This document shows positions 16,909-26,548 of a DNA stretch of 64,000 bases, piece by piece. Position 1 is the first letter of the stretch. Each line of letters begins with the position of its first letter. The stretch is from an uncultured Rhodopila sp. (GTDB taxonomy: Bacteria; Pseudomonadota; Alphaproteobacteria; Acetobacterales; Acetobacteraceae), in NCBI GenBank assembly GCA_903932145.1, contig CAIZFE010000028.1, positions 1 through 64,000 on the forward strand. Reading direction: 5' to 3'. The translations under genes were made by a program, and so were the position numbers. The notes beneath the pieces are model-generated. The model was given only the letters and a program-made list of their open reading frames with translations. It ran no database searches and was not told where the DNA came from.

Positions 16909-17913
16909 TCAGGTTCGGACGATGCCTTTGACCATATGAAACGCAAGCGCCGCGATATGGTGCAGCCCATCCCGGATCGCCGCCAAGTGGGCGCGCATGC
17001 GGTGATACCACGAGCCACCCTCCGACACGGCGGCGGCGTTTCCGGCGATCGTGTTGGTGTCCTCGGTGGCGGTCAGGCCGGTCCAGTTCCGCACCAGCGG
17101 CGTGGCTTTGTCGGGAGCCAGCAGCGTATTGCCACGCACGACGATGGAGTCGGCGTCCCCGGTCATCAGCACCGCACCCGGTCGCACCGTCAAACCGGGA
17201 CCCAGATCCACGGTATTGCGTTCGAAGATCAGGGTGCCGCCGGTGATCCGGACGATGGGTCCGGACATGCGGTCAGCCTCATCGGTCAACTGGTTGTGCA
17301 CCAGTTCTGTTCGGCCGGCGTTGGAGGTGATATGTCCGCCGCCACGCGCGGAATGGAACGATGATCCCTCGATCCGCACCAGGTCCAGCGATCCGGCGAG
17401 CACGGCATGCATGGACTGTCCGTCGTTGACGGTGCCGTTGCCATCGAACTCGCAGTCCATAATGCGCAGCGCGCCACTCGGCCTGCTGGCGAGGATGCCG
17501 ACCTGGTTGTTGACGAACCGGCTGTCCTTCACCGTCAGGCCAACCCCCTCCGCCCGGATTCCGGCACCGTTGCCGTCCGGCACCCGCATGCGCGCGAAGG
17601 TCAGGCCGATGATCGTTATGTTATCACCTTGGACGACGAATCCCGCCTTGCCCATGCAGGTACTGTCGCTGATCACCACATCCGGCCCGGTGCCGGTGAT
17701 GATCAATCCGCTGGCTCGCCAGGCGGCACAATCATAGTAGGTTCCTGGCTCGATGGTGACGGTATCCCCATCTTTGGCGGCCCGGGCCGCCTCGCTCGGG
17801 GCGGCGTAGGTGTGGCCGGGTCCGACGTCCAACACGCGAGCCGACGCGGGTCCGTCCCAACACAGGATGGCAAGGCAAAGCCCGAATCGGTGCATCTTAC
17901 CGGCCGTCACCAT
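16909..17913 (-). CDS. Secreted right-handed beta-helix protein (pectate-lyase-like fold)
   Basis: About 334 residues. The start MVTAGKMHRF gives a signal peptide (hydrophobic GLCLAILCW, cleavage near PASA-RV); the frame stays open for another 71 codons upstream without a better start. The mature part opens with VGPGHTYAAPSEAARAAKDGDTVTI, the usual first strand of periplasmic copper/nitrous-oxide-type or polysaccharide-related parallel beta-helix proteins. Repeating runs follow, such as GLTVKDSRFVNNQVGIL and LRIMDCEFDGNG, with a C-terminal helical tail. It may bind or cleave polysaccharide, but no catalytic residues can be assigned. It lies between the intron and a 322-base gap. Confidence 0.7.
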   Translation of the reverse strand: MVTAGKMHRFGLCLAILCWDGPASARVLDVGPGHTYAAPSEAARAAKDGDTVTIEPGTYYDCAAWRASGLIITGTGPDVVISDSTCMGKAGFVVQGDNITIIGLTFARMRVPDGNGAGIRAEGVGLTVKDSRFVNNQVGILASRPSGALRIMDCEFDGNGTVNDGQSMHAVLAGSLDLVRIEGSSFHSARGGGHITSNAGRTELVHNQLTDEADRMSGPIVRITGGTLIFERNTVDLGPGLTVRPGAVLMTGDADSIVVRGNTLLAPDKATPLVRNWTGLTATEDTNTIAGNAAAVSEGGSWYHRMRAHLAAIRDGLHHIAALAFHMVKGIVRT

Positions 17914-18235
17914 GCCGGACCCTGGCACACCCGGGCGGCCCCGAACCGAAACGGTCGCGAAGACAGCGGCAATGCGAGACATTGATTTAGCCGGCATAAC
18001 GATAACCATGATCATTTCGGAGATGTGCTTATCGTGCCATCCGTGTGGTATGGCAAGCCGGGAAGCGGTGGCGTTTATGACGGTTCCATGCCAACCCGTT
18101 TGACCCGCACAACTAGCCGAAGGCATGAAAAAAGCTACCCTGCCGAGCGATTGTCTTTGTCAGGCGTTGCCTTTTCGAAAGTGCCAGAACGGACAGTAAG
18201 AAGTGCCGGATCCGGGACAGAGGGCCAACCTGAGC
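17914..18235. other. Gap upstream of beta-helix gene
   Basis: The minus-strand frame of the beta-helix ORF runs open to 18126 through most of this gap. That part has no signal-peptide character or recognisable family sequence. No palindromic repeat, RNA gene or other element is evident. Confidence 0.35.
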
Positions 18236-18529
18236 TCAAACCACCGGCAGACATTCCCGCGCCAGCACGTCCCACTCGTCCTCAAACCCGCCGCTGAACG
18301 GCGCCCGCTGCGCTCGGTTGTACCAATACCGAGCATTGGCCAGGTCGGGTTCCTTACGGTGGAGATAGGCATGGACGGCGGCGGCCTGTGTGCCCTCGTC
18401 AGCCTGGGCGCAGGCATGCGCCGTCGCCCAATCGCCCTTGGCGTCCCACCACAACGCCTGCAACGGCAACGACAATGCAGCGCCGGGTGCTTCGTCCGGC
18501 AGAGATGCGCGAAATGCCTGGATATCCAT
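18236..18529 (-). CDS. Conserved hypothetical protein, 97 residues
   Basis: A small soluble, tryptophan-rich protein (LQALWWDAKGDWATAHACAQ .. ARYWYNRAQR .. FEDEWDVLA). The WDAKGDWATAHACAQ..AVHAYLHRKEPDLANARYWY layout resembles a single helical TPR/Sel1-like pair, so it may be a protein-interaction module. No known family is named with confidence. It starts 3 bases after the stop of the racemase-like gene on the same strand, so the two are co-transcribed and probably translationally coupled. There is no signal peptide or membrane segment. Confidence 0.6.
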   Translation of the reverse strand: MDIQAFRASLPDEAPGAALSLPLQALWWDAKGDWATAHACAQADEGTQAAAVHAYLHRKEPDLANARYWYNRAQRAPFSGGFEDEWDVLARECLPVV

Positions 18530-18532
18530 GGC

Positions 18533-19195
18533 TCAGGCGGCCAGCGCCGGCAGCAGCAGGCGCCGCAGTTTGCGCACCGCGCTGTCGGGCGTCGTCAGCA
18601 CTGGCTTGCCGGTGGCCTCGGCGACCGAACCGGCCGCCTGTGACAGGCTGAACTGCGCCAATGCGATAACGTCGCAATCATGCAGCGAGGCCGCGGCCAG
18701 GGTGGCCGCTGCATTATGACCGGCAAGGTCGCCCGCGTTCAACGCGGTCAGCGCGGACTCGGCCAAGCAATGCACAAGTATTGCATCCGGCGCCACAATG
18801 GCAAATTCAGCTGGCATGGAGGCCAGGGTCGGGGCGAACGTTGCCATCAGGCCGATGCGTCCCTTTGAACCGGTCAGCGCGATGCATTCCTCGATCATCG
18901 CTTCATTCGGCTTCAGCACCGGCATCGGTGCCAGTGCGCGGGCGCATGCCTCGATGCAGGGGCCGAACGCCGAACAAGTGAACAGGATGGCGTCCGCGCC
19001 GGTGGATTGGGCGTAGCGGGCGAGGGCCAGGAAGCGATCGGTCATCGCCGGGGTCAACGCTCCGTCGCGCGCCAGATCGGGGGCGAGTGAGCTGTCCAGC
19101 AGGTTCATCACGGTAGCCTCCGGCCACAGGCGGCGGAAAGCCGCTTCGATGGGGGGAATGGAGGCCGCCATGGCGTGGATCAGGGTGATGCGCAT
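18533..19195 (-). CDS. Aspartate/glutamate racemase-family protein
   Basis: A 220-residue protein of the Asp/Glu/hydantoin racemase superfamily. The start MRITLIHAMAASIPPIE is chosen because it opens the first beta strand; 16 upstream codons are ignored. The N-terminal catalytic cysteine is in DAILFTCSAFGPC. In the second half, where a classical racemase has a second cysteine after the hydrophobic strand, the sequence reads CDVIALAQFSL, so that position holds no cysteine. This points to a one-base enzyme such as a decarboxylase or isomerase relative rather than a true two-base racemase. Substrate unknown. First gene of a two-gene unit with the 97-residue protein. Confidence 0.75.
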   Translation of the reverse strand: MRITLIHAMAASIPPIEAAFRRLWPEATVMNLLDSSLAPDLARDGALTPAMTDRFLALARYAQSTGADAILFTCSAFGPCIEACARALAPMPVLKPNEAMIEECIALTGSKGRIGLMATFAPTLASMPAEFAIVAPDAILVHCLAESALTALNAGDLAGHNAAATLAAASLHDCDVIALAQFSLSQAAGSVAEATGKPVLTTPDSAVRKLRRLLLPALAA

Positions 19196-19471
19196 GGGCC
19201 GGAAAATGCCCCGGGCGCGCCAAGTCGGCAAGAGGTGCGGCATCTGACCAGAAATTCCCGTTTTGGCGAAACGGACGCCATTAACGACGCCGTCATGGCG
19301 GGCGAGGCAGGCTGTAGGATGGAGATGGATTTTCTCCGCCCTTGTTCCGTCGGCGTTAGGTCAGGCGGGGCGAGTCCGGGTTGCATGTCGATCGGCCGAA
19401 TCAGCCGGCGCGGCGCGACCGAAGGTTAAACGATGGGACATTGACCGAACATGGCGAAGGACTTCACGCAG

Positions 19472-19640
19472 AGGCCGCTGAGTGTTGCGCAGAGCCCGGC
19501 AGAGAAGAATTTGAGAGAGGCGGCGTGGTGATTGTCGTGGCGGAAACTGAACAAACCATCGCCGGATGAAGCCGCTACCTCTTTATTGGGCCGAAATCCG
19601 AAAGTCTTCCCTGCGCGCTCTGCGCCACGCTCAGCGACCT
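19472..19640. repeat. Imperfect 40-base inverted repeat in a long gene-free gap
   Basis: Between the racemase gene and the MFS gene (19196-20076, about 880 bases) I find no convincing coding sequence. Arms at 19472-19512 and 19601-19640 are about 40 bases and match in inverted orientation with roughly eight differences; the common part reads GCTGAG.GT.GCGCAGAGC. The intervening 88 bases show no gene. Such CGCAGAG-type repeats can be remnants of small mobile units; the nature here is unresolved. Confidence 0.5.
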
Positions 19641-20076
19641 ACCATCGTAAATAGAAACGTGTCGGGACCCGCAACGCCGGATAACATGCTGAACTGGTGT
19701 TATTTTCCGCCATTGCGGTGCGAGCGAAGCGCGCTGGATAACTCTGCGTGAAGTCGGAAGACCGGTCAGATGCTGGCCGGACGATGATCGGTGGATCATA
19801 CGGAAATGCATCTTTGGTGACCACACGGAAGAAGGATTTGCTCCGTTGAAAGGCCGTGCCGGGCTTTAAGGCCCGCCCTGACGAGAGTTGCGTCCGTTTT
19901 GCAAAAATAGGAACCGCCGGTCGCTGACCGGTGGGAGTCGTTGGCTTGGCCGCGCGCCCCGAGCGGATACCGGGTCCTTGGCGTGGGCGGCTTTGTGTTG
20001 ACGCGCCGGCCCCTGCCGGGGGAAGCTTGCCACGATGCTCAAGGCCGGGAAACGCGGCCGCCGGGAGGATGCACAT

Positions 20077-21426
20077 ATGGCCGGGATAAACCTGTCAGCC
20101 ACCGAAACCGCGTTGGAGACTCAACGGATCGGCCCGTTGCAGCTTCGCGTCGCGGCGATCTGCATGCTGGCGCAAACGTTCGATGGTTACGACCTGAACA
20201 GTATCGGCATGGCCGCGCCCGCGCTGTCGCAGGCGTGGCATATGTCGGGACCGTCGTTCGCCAATACGTTTGTCATGTCGAGTGTCGGTATCATGGTGGG
20301 TGCCTTGATCTCGGGGCCGGCCGGTGACCGGGCAGGGCGCAAACCGGTGCTGTTGGTCAGCCTGATCCTGCTGATGGTGTCGTCGCTGGCCTGCGTTGCC
20401 GTGACGACCATTCCGCAGCTTGCCGCGTTGCGCTTCGTCACCGGCCTGGGGATCGGCGCCCTGATGCCGGCGACGGTGGCCCTGGCGAGCGACTATCTGC
20501 CGGAGCGGCACCGCGCCACCATGATCATGATCGTGTTTACCGGCGCGCCGTTGGGCGGGTTCCTGGGCGGCCAGTTGGTGGCTCAGTTGCTGCCGGTCTA
20601 TGGCTGGACGTCAATTTTCTATGTCGGCGGGGCGCTGCCGCTGGTGCTGATCCCGGTTGTGCTGTTCTGGCTGCCGGAATCGCCCAGGTTCCTGCTCAAG
20701 CGCGGCCTGCTGACCGACCGTAGCCGGCAGTTGCTGCGGCAACTCGGCATCGATCCGGCACAAACCGATCAGGCGGTCGATGTCGCCGCTGGCAATCCGG
20801 TGACCGGGCTGTTCCGCGACGGCCTCGCCCACACCACGGTGCTGGTCTGGAGTCTGTATTTTGCCAACCTGTTGAGTATGTATCTGATCGCGTACTGGTT
20901 GCCGACGGTGCTGCACATGTCCGGGCTGACCCCGGCGGACTCGGTGTTCGCCGCGAGCCTGCGCGATGCCGGCCCGTTGCTGAGTATCTTCCTGATCGCG
21001 CCGCTCAGTCATCGCTTCAAACCGCAGAGCGTGGTCGCGGTCAGCCTCGCCTGTGGGGTGATCGCGATCGGTGTCGTCGGGTTGGCCACGCTTCCGTATA
21101 CAGCGCTTCTGGTGACGATTTTCGTGGTCGGCTGCTGCACGACCGGCAGCATGACGGGTATCAACGGCATGACGGCGGCACTGTATCCTGCCCGGGTGCG
21201 CAATACCGGCATGGGCTGGGCGCTGGGGATCGGGCGACTCGGCGGCATCGTCGGCCCCTGGCTGGGTGGGTTGTTGCTGGGCCTGGGCTGGCCGCCCCGG
21301 CAAATATTTCTGTTCGCGTGCGTGACAGCGGCAATCGCCTCCACCTGCGCGGTGCTACTGAGGTTGCACGCGGGACGCGTGGCGGTGCAGGGCAGACCGG
21401 TGCTGGGGTCCGTGGCCGGGGAGTAA
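20077..21426 (+). CDS. MFS transporter, aromatic acid:H+ symporter (AAHS)-like
   Basis: A 449-residue major facilitator with 12 predicted membrane helices. The start MAGINLSATE is supported by a GGGAGGA ribosome site at 20063-20069. Between TM2 and TM3 lies the MFS signature SGPAGDRAGRKPVLL, and TM1 contains TFDGYDLNSIGMAAPAL; the FDGYD/E motif is typical of the AAHS group transporting benzoate- or hydroxybenzoate-like acids with protons. The sixth-seventh loop is short, and the C-terminus is cytoplasmic. No aromatic catabolic gene is adjacent, so the substrate is inferred only from family resemblance. Confidence 0.85.
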   Translation: MAGINLSATETALETQRIGPLQLRVAAICMLAQTFDGYDLNSIGMAAPALSQAWHMSGPSFANTFVMSSVGIMVGALISGPAGDRAGRKPVLLVSLILLMVSSLACVAVTTIPQLAALRFVTGLGIGALMPATVALASDYLPERHRATMIMIVFTGAPLGGFLGGQLVAQLLPVYGWTSIFYVGGALPLVLIPVVLFWLPESPRFLLKRGLLTDRSRQLLRQLGIDPAQTDQAVDVAAGNPVTGLFRDGLAHTTVLVWSLYFANLLSMYLIAYWLPTVLHMSGLTPADSVFAASLRDAGPLLSIFLIAPLSHRFKPQSVVAVSLACGVIAIGVVGLATLPYTALLVTIFVVGCCTTGSMTGINGMTAALYPARVRNTGMGWALGIGRLGGIVGPWLGGLLLGLGWPPRQIFLFACVTAAIASTCAVLLRLHAGRVAVQGRPVLGSVAGE

Positions 21427-21576
21427 TGTCCGTCCGTCCGCACGCGCCGTGCAGCGCCGCTGTCCGGGTTCGCCCTGTGTCCGTCCCTGCCGCGCCGCAA
21501 CCTTATGCCTTGCAAACCCGTCGCCGCTCACTTAAATGGGCGGTTCCCCGCCATTCAAACCCGGAGGTTGAGCCGC

Positions 21577-21987
21577 ATGGCGCGCGTCACCGTCGAAGAC
21601 TGCGTTCAACGAGTCCCCAACCGCTTCGAGCTCGTTCTGCTCGCGGCCCAACGCGCCCGCAATATCAGCCGGGGCGAAGAACTGACGATCGATCGCGATA
21701 ACGATAAGAACCCCGTCGTTGCGCTGCGGGAGATCGCCGATGAGACGATCGAACTGCCGCGCATCGAACAGGATCTGATCCGGTCGCTGTCTCGCTCGCC
21801 CGAACCCGAACCGGCCGACGAAGAGGTGCTCGACCTCATCCCGACCGACCAGAACATTTTCGGCCTGCAGGATATCGCGGCCGAGGAAGAAGCGGCTGGC
21901 CTGCCGTCCGAATCACCCGAGGAAATGTCCGCCGACGATCTGGCGGCCGAACTCGCCGCCGAATTCGGTGGCCGGGATCATCGGTAG
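21577..21987 (+). CDS. rpoZ: RNA polymerase omega subunit
   Basis: A 136-residue omega subunit. The start [21 protein letters not shown] follows a CGGAGG site and is the canonical N-terminus; the 24 upstream codons are discarded. The conserved fold is residues 1-70 ([23 protein letters not shown] .. VVALREIA). The C-terminal 65 residues are an acidic extension longer than in E. coli (91 residues), as often seen in Rhodospirillales. Omega helps assemble beta' and links RNA polymerase to (p)ppGpp. It lies 6 bases before the (p)ppGpp synthetase gene, the usual alphaproteobacterial pairing. Confidence 0.95.
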   Translation: MARVTVEDCVQRVPNRFELVLLAAQRARNISRGEELTIDRDNDKNPVVALREIADETIELPRIEQDLIRSLSRSPEPEPADEEVLDLIPTDQNIFGLQDIAAEEEAAGLPSESPEEMSADDLAAELAAEFGGRDHR

Positions 21988-21993
21988 CCGCCC

Positions 21994-24336
21994 ATGAAAG
22001 ACGGGGGTTTCGGCGCCGAAATGAACCGGTCCGCGCCGACCCCCGCTCGTCTGGCTCCCGCCCGCATGGCGTCCGTTCGCCGGAACCCGGTGGCACCGGC
22101 CCCCGTCGCTGACCTGGTTGAACTGCCGCAACCGCCCGGCCCGGGCGTGATCGCGCAGTGTGATCTGACGCGCAAAATCCTGAGCTACGATCCCAAGGCC
22201 GACACCGCCTTGATCGATGCTGCGTACGATCTGGCGGGCCGGGCGCACGCCACGCAACGCCGCGAAAATGGCGATCCCTATTTCAGCCATCCCGTCGCGG
22301 TCGCCGATATCCTCGCCGATTACCGACTGGATGTGGCCTCCATCGCCACCGCGCTGCTGCACGACGTGGTCGAGGACACGTCCTGCAAGCTGTCGGAAAT
22401 CGAAAGCCGATTCGGCAAGGAAATCGCCCTGTTGGTCGATGGCGTTACCAAGCTGACCCGGCTCGAACTGCAATCCGACCGTACCAAGCAGGCGGAAAAC
22501 TTCCGCAAACTCGTCCTGGCCATGAGCCGGGATATCCGCGTGCTGTTGGTCAAGCTGGCGGATCGGCTGCACAACATGCGCACGCTGCATTTCGTCCGCG
22601 ATCCGGAACGCCGCAAGCGTACCGCGCGTGAGACGATGGAAATCTACGCACCGCTGGCCGAACGAATCGGCATGGATGCGGTGAAAACCGAACTCCAGAC
22701 CCTGTCGTTCATGCAGCTCGAACCCGACGCCTATGACACTATCATGGCTCGGTTGAACTTCCTGCGCGGGCAGGGGGCCGATGTCATCGACGATGTGCGG
22801 CGCGAGTTGATAGCGGTGTGCCGGGAAGCCGGCGTCGAACCGGTTGAAATCATGGGGCGCGAGAAGTCGCCCTATTCGATCTGGGAGAAGATGCACCGTC
22901 GCAACGTGACCTTCGAGCAGTTGTCCGACATCATGGCATTCCGTGTCGTGGTGAAGACAAAAGCGGATTGTTACGCGGCGCTTGGCGCGGTGCATTCGTC
23001 CTATCCGGTGATTTCCGGGCGATTCAAGGACTACATCTCCACCCCGAAATCCAACGGCTACCAGTCGGTGCATACCGGCGTCACGCTGCGCCAGCCGCGC
23101 AACCAGAAGATCGAGGTGCAGATCCGCACCGCCGAGATGAACGACGTGGCGGAAAACGGTGTTGCCTCGCACTGGGTCTATAAGGCGCCGGACAAGAAGG
23201 TCGATGGCACCGACGTGCAACGGTTCGCCTGGGTGCAGGACCTGCTGGAGATTCTGGATAACTCCTCGGCGCCGGATGAGTTCCTGGAAAACACCAAGCT
23301 GGAACTCTACGCCGACCAGGTGTTCTGCTTCACGCCGAAGGGGCAGTTGATCCAGTTGCCGCGTGGCGCCACGCCGGTCGATTTCGCCTATGCTGTGCAC
23401 GGCCAGGTCGGCGACACCTGCGTCGGCGCCAAGGTCAACGGTCGGCTGATGCCGCTGCGCCATCACCTGGAAAACGGCGACCAGGTCGAGATCATGACCG
23501 CGCGCGGCGGCACGCCGTCGCCGCAATGGGACCGCTTCGTCGTCACCGGCAAAGCGCGGGCGCGTATCCGCCGGTTCATCCATCAGGAGCAGCGCCAGCA
23601 AAGCCGCGATGCCGGGCGGGTGGAGCTGCTGAAAGCCTTCCGTCAGGCCGGCGTGGACGGGTCGGAAAAGGCGCTGGAACCGGCCCTGAAGGTGCTGAAA
23701 ATCGCCTCCGCCGACGAACTGTATATCGCGGTGGGCAACGGCAATGTGATCGCCAAGGACGTGGTGACCGCCGCCTACCCGGAACTGAGGCAGGCGCCGC
23801 GCGGGCCGCGGATGATGCCGCCCATGCTGCCCCGCGGCAAACTACCGGTTCGGCACGACACCGATATGCCGGTGACCGGATTGGTGCCGGGCATGGCGTT
23901 TACCTTCGCCGGCTGCTGCCATCCGGTGCCGGGCGATGAGATTGTCGGCATCGTCACCACCGGCAAGGGTGTCACGATCCATGGCCGGGAATGTCAGATG
24001 CTGGCGGCGTTCGCGGCAACGCCAGAGCGGTTTATCGACGTCGATTGGAATTACGAGGCGGTCGGAAAGACCGGCAGTGCATCGAAGGGCTTCGGCCATA
24101 CCGCGCGGATTAGCGTGATCGCCGAGAATGAGCAGAGTTCCCTGGCGGACGTGTCGAACGCGATCGCCAAGCAGGAAGGCGCAATCGCCAACCTGAAAAT
24201 CGTCAACCGGCAGCAGGATTTCATGGAGGTCCTGGTCGATGTCGATGTTCGGGACCTCGCGCATCTGTCAAAAGTGATCGTCGGCCTGCGCGGGTTGAAG
24301 GCGATCAAGACGGTCGAGCGGGCGACCGGCGGATGA
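21994..24336 (+). CDS. rsh: Bifunctional (p)ppGpp synthetase/hydrolase (RelA/SpoT homologue)
   Basis: A 780-residue long RSH, the sole alarmone enzyme expected in alphaproteobacteria. Residues 85-230 are the HD hydrolase ([23 protein letters not shown] with His-Asp at 123-124). Residues 285-395 are the synthetase, with [12 protein letters not shown] and the RFKD form of the RxKD motif at about 343, the signature of bifunctional enzymes. The TGS domain is near 440-505, a helical/CC region follows (CCHPVPGDE, about 632), and a C-terminal ACT domain starts about 705. The N-terminal 50 residues are a proline-rich extension; a shorter start at residue 10 is possible. Coupled to rpoZ. Confidence 0.95.
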   Translation: MKDGGFGAEMNRSAPTPARLAPARMASVRRNPVAPAPVADLVELPQPPGPGVIAQCDLTRKILSYDPKADTALIDAAYDLAGRAHATQRRENGDPYFSHPVAVADILADYRLDVASIATALLHDVVEDTSCKLSEIESRFGKEIALLVDGVTKLTRLELQSDRTKQAENFRKLVLAMSRDIRVLLVKLADRLHNMRTLHFVRDPERRKRTARETMEIYAPLAERIGMDAVKTELQTLSFMQLEPDAYDTIMARLNFLRGQGADVIDDVRRELIAVCREAGVEPVEIMGREKSPYSIWEKMHRRNVTFEQLSDIMAFRVVVKTKADCYAALGAVHSSYPVISGRFKDYISTPKSNGYQSVHTGVTLRQPRNQKIEVQIRTAEMNDVAENGVASHWVYKAPDKKVDGTDVQRFAWVQDLLEILDNSSAPDEFLENTKLELYADQVFCFTPKGQLIQLPRGATPVDFAYAVHGQVGDTCVGAKVNGRLMPLRHHLENGDQVEIMTARGGTPSPQWDRFVVTGKARARIRRFIHQEQRQQSRDAGRVELLKAFRQAGVDGSEKALEPALKVLKIASADELYIAVGNGNVIAKDVVTAAYPELRQAPRGPRMMPPMLPRGKLPVRHDTDMPVTGLVPGMAFTFAGCCHPVPGDEIVGIVTTGKGVTIHGRECQMLAAFAATPERFIDVDWNYEAVGKTGSASKGFGHTARISVIAENEQSSLADVSNAIAKQEGAIANLKIVNRQQDFMEVLVDVDVRDLAHLSKVIVGLRGLKAIKTVERATGG

Positions 24337-24423
24337 TTTTCTGCGGTGCCATGGCCGGCGTTACACCCGAGCGCGTCAGGATAATGCGCGGCGGGATAAA
24401 AGATGGGTGGAGACGACTTTCCC

Positions 24424-24518
24424 CTCTCCGTCATGGCCGGGCTTGGCCCGGCCACCCTCGACTTTGCTGGCAGCGACACAGCAAGTCGTCGGTGGCCGGG
24501 CCAAGCCCGGCCATGACG
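24424..24518. repeat. Long inverted repeat (possible cruciform) upstream of acpS
   Basis: Arms of about 40 bases face each other. CGTCATGGCCGGGCTTGGCC begins the left arm, which continues through CTCGACTTTGCTG; the right arm CAGCAAGTCGTCGGTGGCC.. ends in CCATGACG at 24518. They differ at about three positions, and each arm holds its own small palindrome. The left 39 bases match the copy at 11409-11447 with one mismatch. The pair fills the gap between rsh and acpS. Confidence 0.8.
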
Positions 24519-24574
24519 AATGGGACAGTCCACCCCAACGCACGCCGGCCCCTCGTGTTGTTAGCCGCGTCCCG

Positions 24575-24985
24575 ATGATCCTCGGCATCGGCTCCGACAT
24601 CTGCGATATCAGGCGCATCGAAAAAGCCATCGAGCGGCACGGCCCCCGTTTCCTCGAACGCGTCTTTACCGACACGGAACGCGCCAAGGCGACGCGGCGG
24701 ACGGAGGCCATCCAGGCCGCGACCTACGCCAAGCGGTTCGCCGCCAAGGAGGCCGCCGCCAAGGCGTTGGGGACCGGATTTCGCAAAGGCGTGTTCTTCT
24801 CCAACCTCGGTGTCGTCAATCTACCCGGCGGCCAACCGACCTTGCAGATGACCGGCGGGTCTGCCGCCCGGCTGTTGGCGATCACGCCGGCGGGGATGAC
24901 CGCGTTCGTGCATCTGACCATGACCGACGAGTATCCGTATGCCTACGCGCAGGTGATTATTTCCGCCGAGACCAGCGCGCCTTGA
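24575..24985 (+). CDS. acpS: Holo-acyl-carrier-protein synthase
   Basis: A 136-residue phosphopantetheinyl transferase that charges acyl-carrier protein from Co[20 protein letters not shown] holds the first Mg-binding aspartate, and [17 protein letters not shown] the second metal-binding glutamate. The start was taken at MILGIG; 56 upstream in-frame codons belong to the repeat. It begins the acpS-lepB-rnc-era run on the plus strand. In many relatives pdxJ directly precedes acpS, but no pdxJ lies here. Confidence 0.95.
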   Translation: MILGIGSDICDIRRIEKAIERHGPRFLERVFTDTERAKATRRTEAIQAATYAKRFAAKEAAAKALGTGFRKGVFFSNLGVVNLPGGQPTLQMTGGSAARLLAITPAGMTAFVHLTMTDEYPYAYAQVIISAETSAP

Positions 24986-25109
24986 CAGGGTAGGGGGCCA
25001 TGGGCTTGATCCGCCCGCTTCTCGTGCCCAGAGAATCAATCCCGGCGCGCATCGCACCTTTAACTCCACCCCGCGCCACCACATGACCACCTGAAAGTCC
25101 GTTGCCCCC

Positions 25110-25865
25110 ATGGCGACCACCAAGGCAAATCCCAGACGGCAATCCAACGTCTGGGTCGAGAATATCAAGACCATCGTCTATGCCGGGCTGATCGCCATCG
25201 GCGTGCGCACCATCGCGTTTGAGCCGTTCAACATCCCATCCGGCAGCATGATCCCGACCCTGTTGGTCGGTGATTACCTGTTCGTGGCGAAATACAGCTA
25301 CGGCTATTCCACCTACTCGCTGCCGTTCTCGCCGCCGCTGTTTTCGGGCCGCATCTTTGGCTCGCTGCCGAAGCGCGGCGACGTCGTGGTGTTCAAATAT
25401 CCGCATGACACGTCGATCGATTACATCAAGCGCATCGTCGGCCTGCCGGGCGACCGTATGCAGGTGCGTGCCGGCCAACTGTATATCAACGGCGAACTAT
25501 GCCCGCGTCAGCCCGAGGGCGACTATCAGGCCGACGAGAGCGGCATCCGGATGGTGCGCAAGCTGTACATGGAAACGCTGCCGAACGGCGTAAAGCACGA
25601 GATTCTCAAGGAACGTGACGACGGCTGGGTCAACAACACCCAGGAATACGTCGTGCCGGCGGATCACCTGTTCGCCATGGGTGACAACCGCGACAACAGC
25701 GCTGACAGCCGGTTCATGGATGGTGTCGGTTTCGTGCCGTTGGACAACCTCGTGGGTAAAGCGGAGATTCTGTTTTTCTCGATCGACGCCGAATATCCCT
25801 GGTGGGAAATCTGGCAGTGGCCGTTCGAGATCCGTTGGAACCGGTTGCTGAAATCCGTGAATTGA
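25110..25865 (+). CDS. lepB: Signal peptidase I
   Basis: A 251-residue S26 family membrane peptidase that cleaves Sec signal peptides. A single N-terminal membrane segment (VYAGLIAIGVRTIAF, about residues 24-40) anchors it. The catalytic serine is in IPSGSMIPTLLVGDYL, and the general-base lysine is in YIKRIVGLPGD. The C-terminal GDNRDNSADSR box is present. It lies 124 bases after acpS, and its stop overlaps the putative TTG start of rnc by 4 bases, which suggests translational coupling. Confidence 0.95.
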   Translation: MATTKANPRRQSNVWVENIKTIVYAGLIAIGVRTIAFEPFNIPSGSMIPTLLVGDYLFVAKYSYGYSTYSLPFSPPLFSGRIFGSLPKRGDVVVFKYPHDTSIDYIKRIVGLPGDRMQVRAGQLYINGELCPRQPEGDYQADESGIRMVRKLYMETLPNGVKHEILKERDDGWVNNTQEYVVPADHLFAMGDNRDNSADSRFMDGVGFVPLDNLVGKAEILFFSIDAEYPWWEIWQWPFEIRWNRLLKSVN

Positions 25866-26548
25866 CATTGGACCCATCGTTCGAGGCCGTTCTCGGCCAC
25901 GACTTCACGCGTCCCGAACTGCTGCGCGAAGCACTGACTCACCGCTCGGCCGCTCAAGGTCACAACGGCCGGGGCCGCACTCGAGCATCCAACGAACGGC
26001 TGGAGTTCATCGGCGACCGCGTCCTCGGCCTGACCATGGCGGAGTGGCTGGCCGAACGCTTCCCGCGTGAACAGGAGGGCGAACTCGGCCGGCGTCTGGC
26101 ATATCTGGTGTCACAGCCGGTGCTGGCCGGCGTGGCCGAAGCTGTAGGGCTGGCGGCGGCGCTGTCCGTTTCGCCGGGAGAAGCCAAGGCCGGGGTGGCC
26201 AAACGCGCGACGGTACTCGCCGACGCGTTGGAGGCGGCATTGGGTGCGCTGTACCTGGACGGCGGGCTGGAGGTCGCACGCGAATTCGTGCGCCGAGCCT
26301 GGAATGATGCGATGATTGAGCAAGCCGATCCGCCGAAGGATGCGAAAACGGCTTTGCAGGAATGGGCTCAGAAAAGGGGTAAGGATCTGCCTATTTACGA
26401 AGTGACGGATCGTTCAGGTCCGCCGCACGCTCCGGCATTCACCGTTACGGTGACCGTCGGTTCGGCTGATGCCACCGGGATCGGCGGCAACAAGCGGGCC
26501 GCCGAACAGCTCGCCGCCGAAGCGCTGCTGACACGGTTATCGGCATGA
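25862..26548 (+). CDS. rnc: Ribonuclease III
   Basis: A 228-residue double-strand-specific endonuclease for rRNA and structured mRNA. NERLEFIGDRVLGL carries the metal-binding glutamate/aspartate box, DALEAALGALYLDGG the second catalytic set, and residues about 155-225 form the dsRNA-binding domain (KTALQEWAQKRGK..NKRAAEQLAAEALL). The start is uncertain. An ATG at 25802 would lie deep inside lepB, whereas TTG at 25862 overlaps the lepB stop (TTGA) and gives the normal family length, so I prefer it. The stop overlaps the era start (ATGA). Confidence 0.93.
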   Translation: MTLDPSFEAVLGHDFTRPELLREALTHRSAAQGHNGRGRTRASNERLEFIGDRVLGLTMAEWLAERFPREQEGELGRRLAYLVSQPVLAGVAEAVGLAAALSVSPGEAKAGVAKRATVLADALEAALGALYLDGGLEVAREFVRRAWNDAMIEQADPPKDAKTALQEWAQKRGKDLPIYEVTDRSGPPHAPAFTVTVTVGSADATGIGGNKRAAEQLAAEALLTRLSA

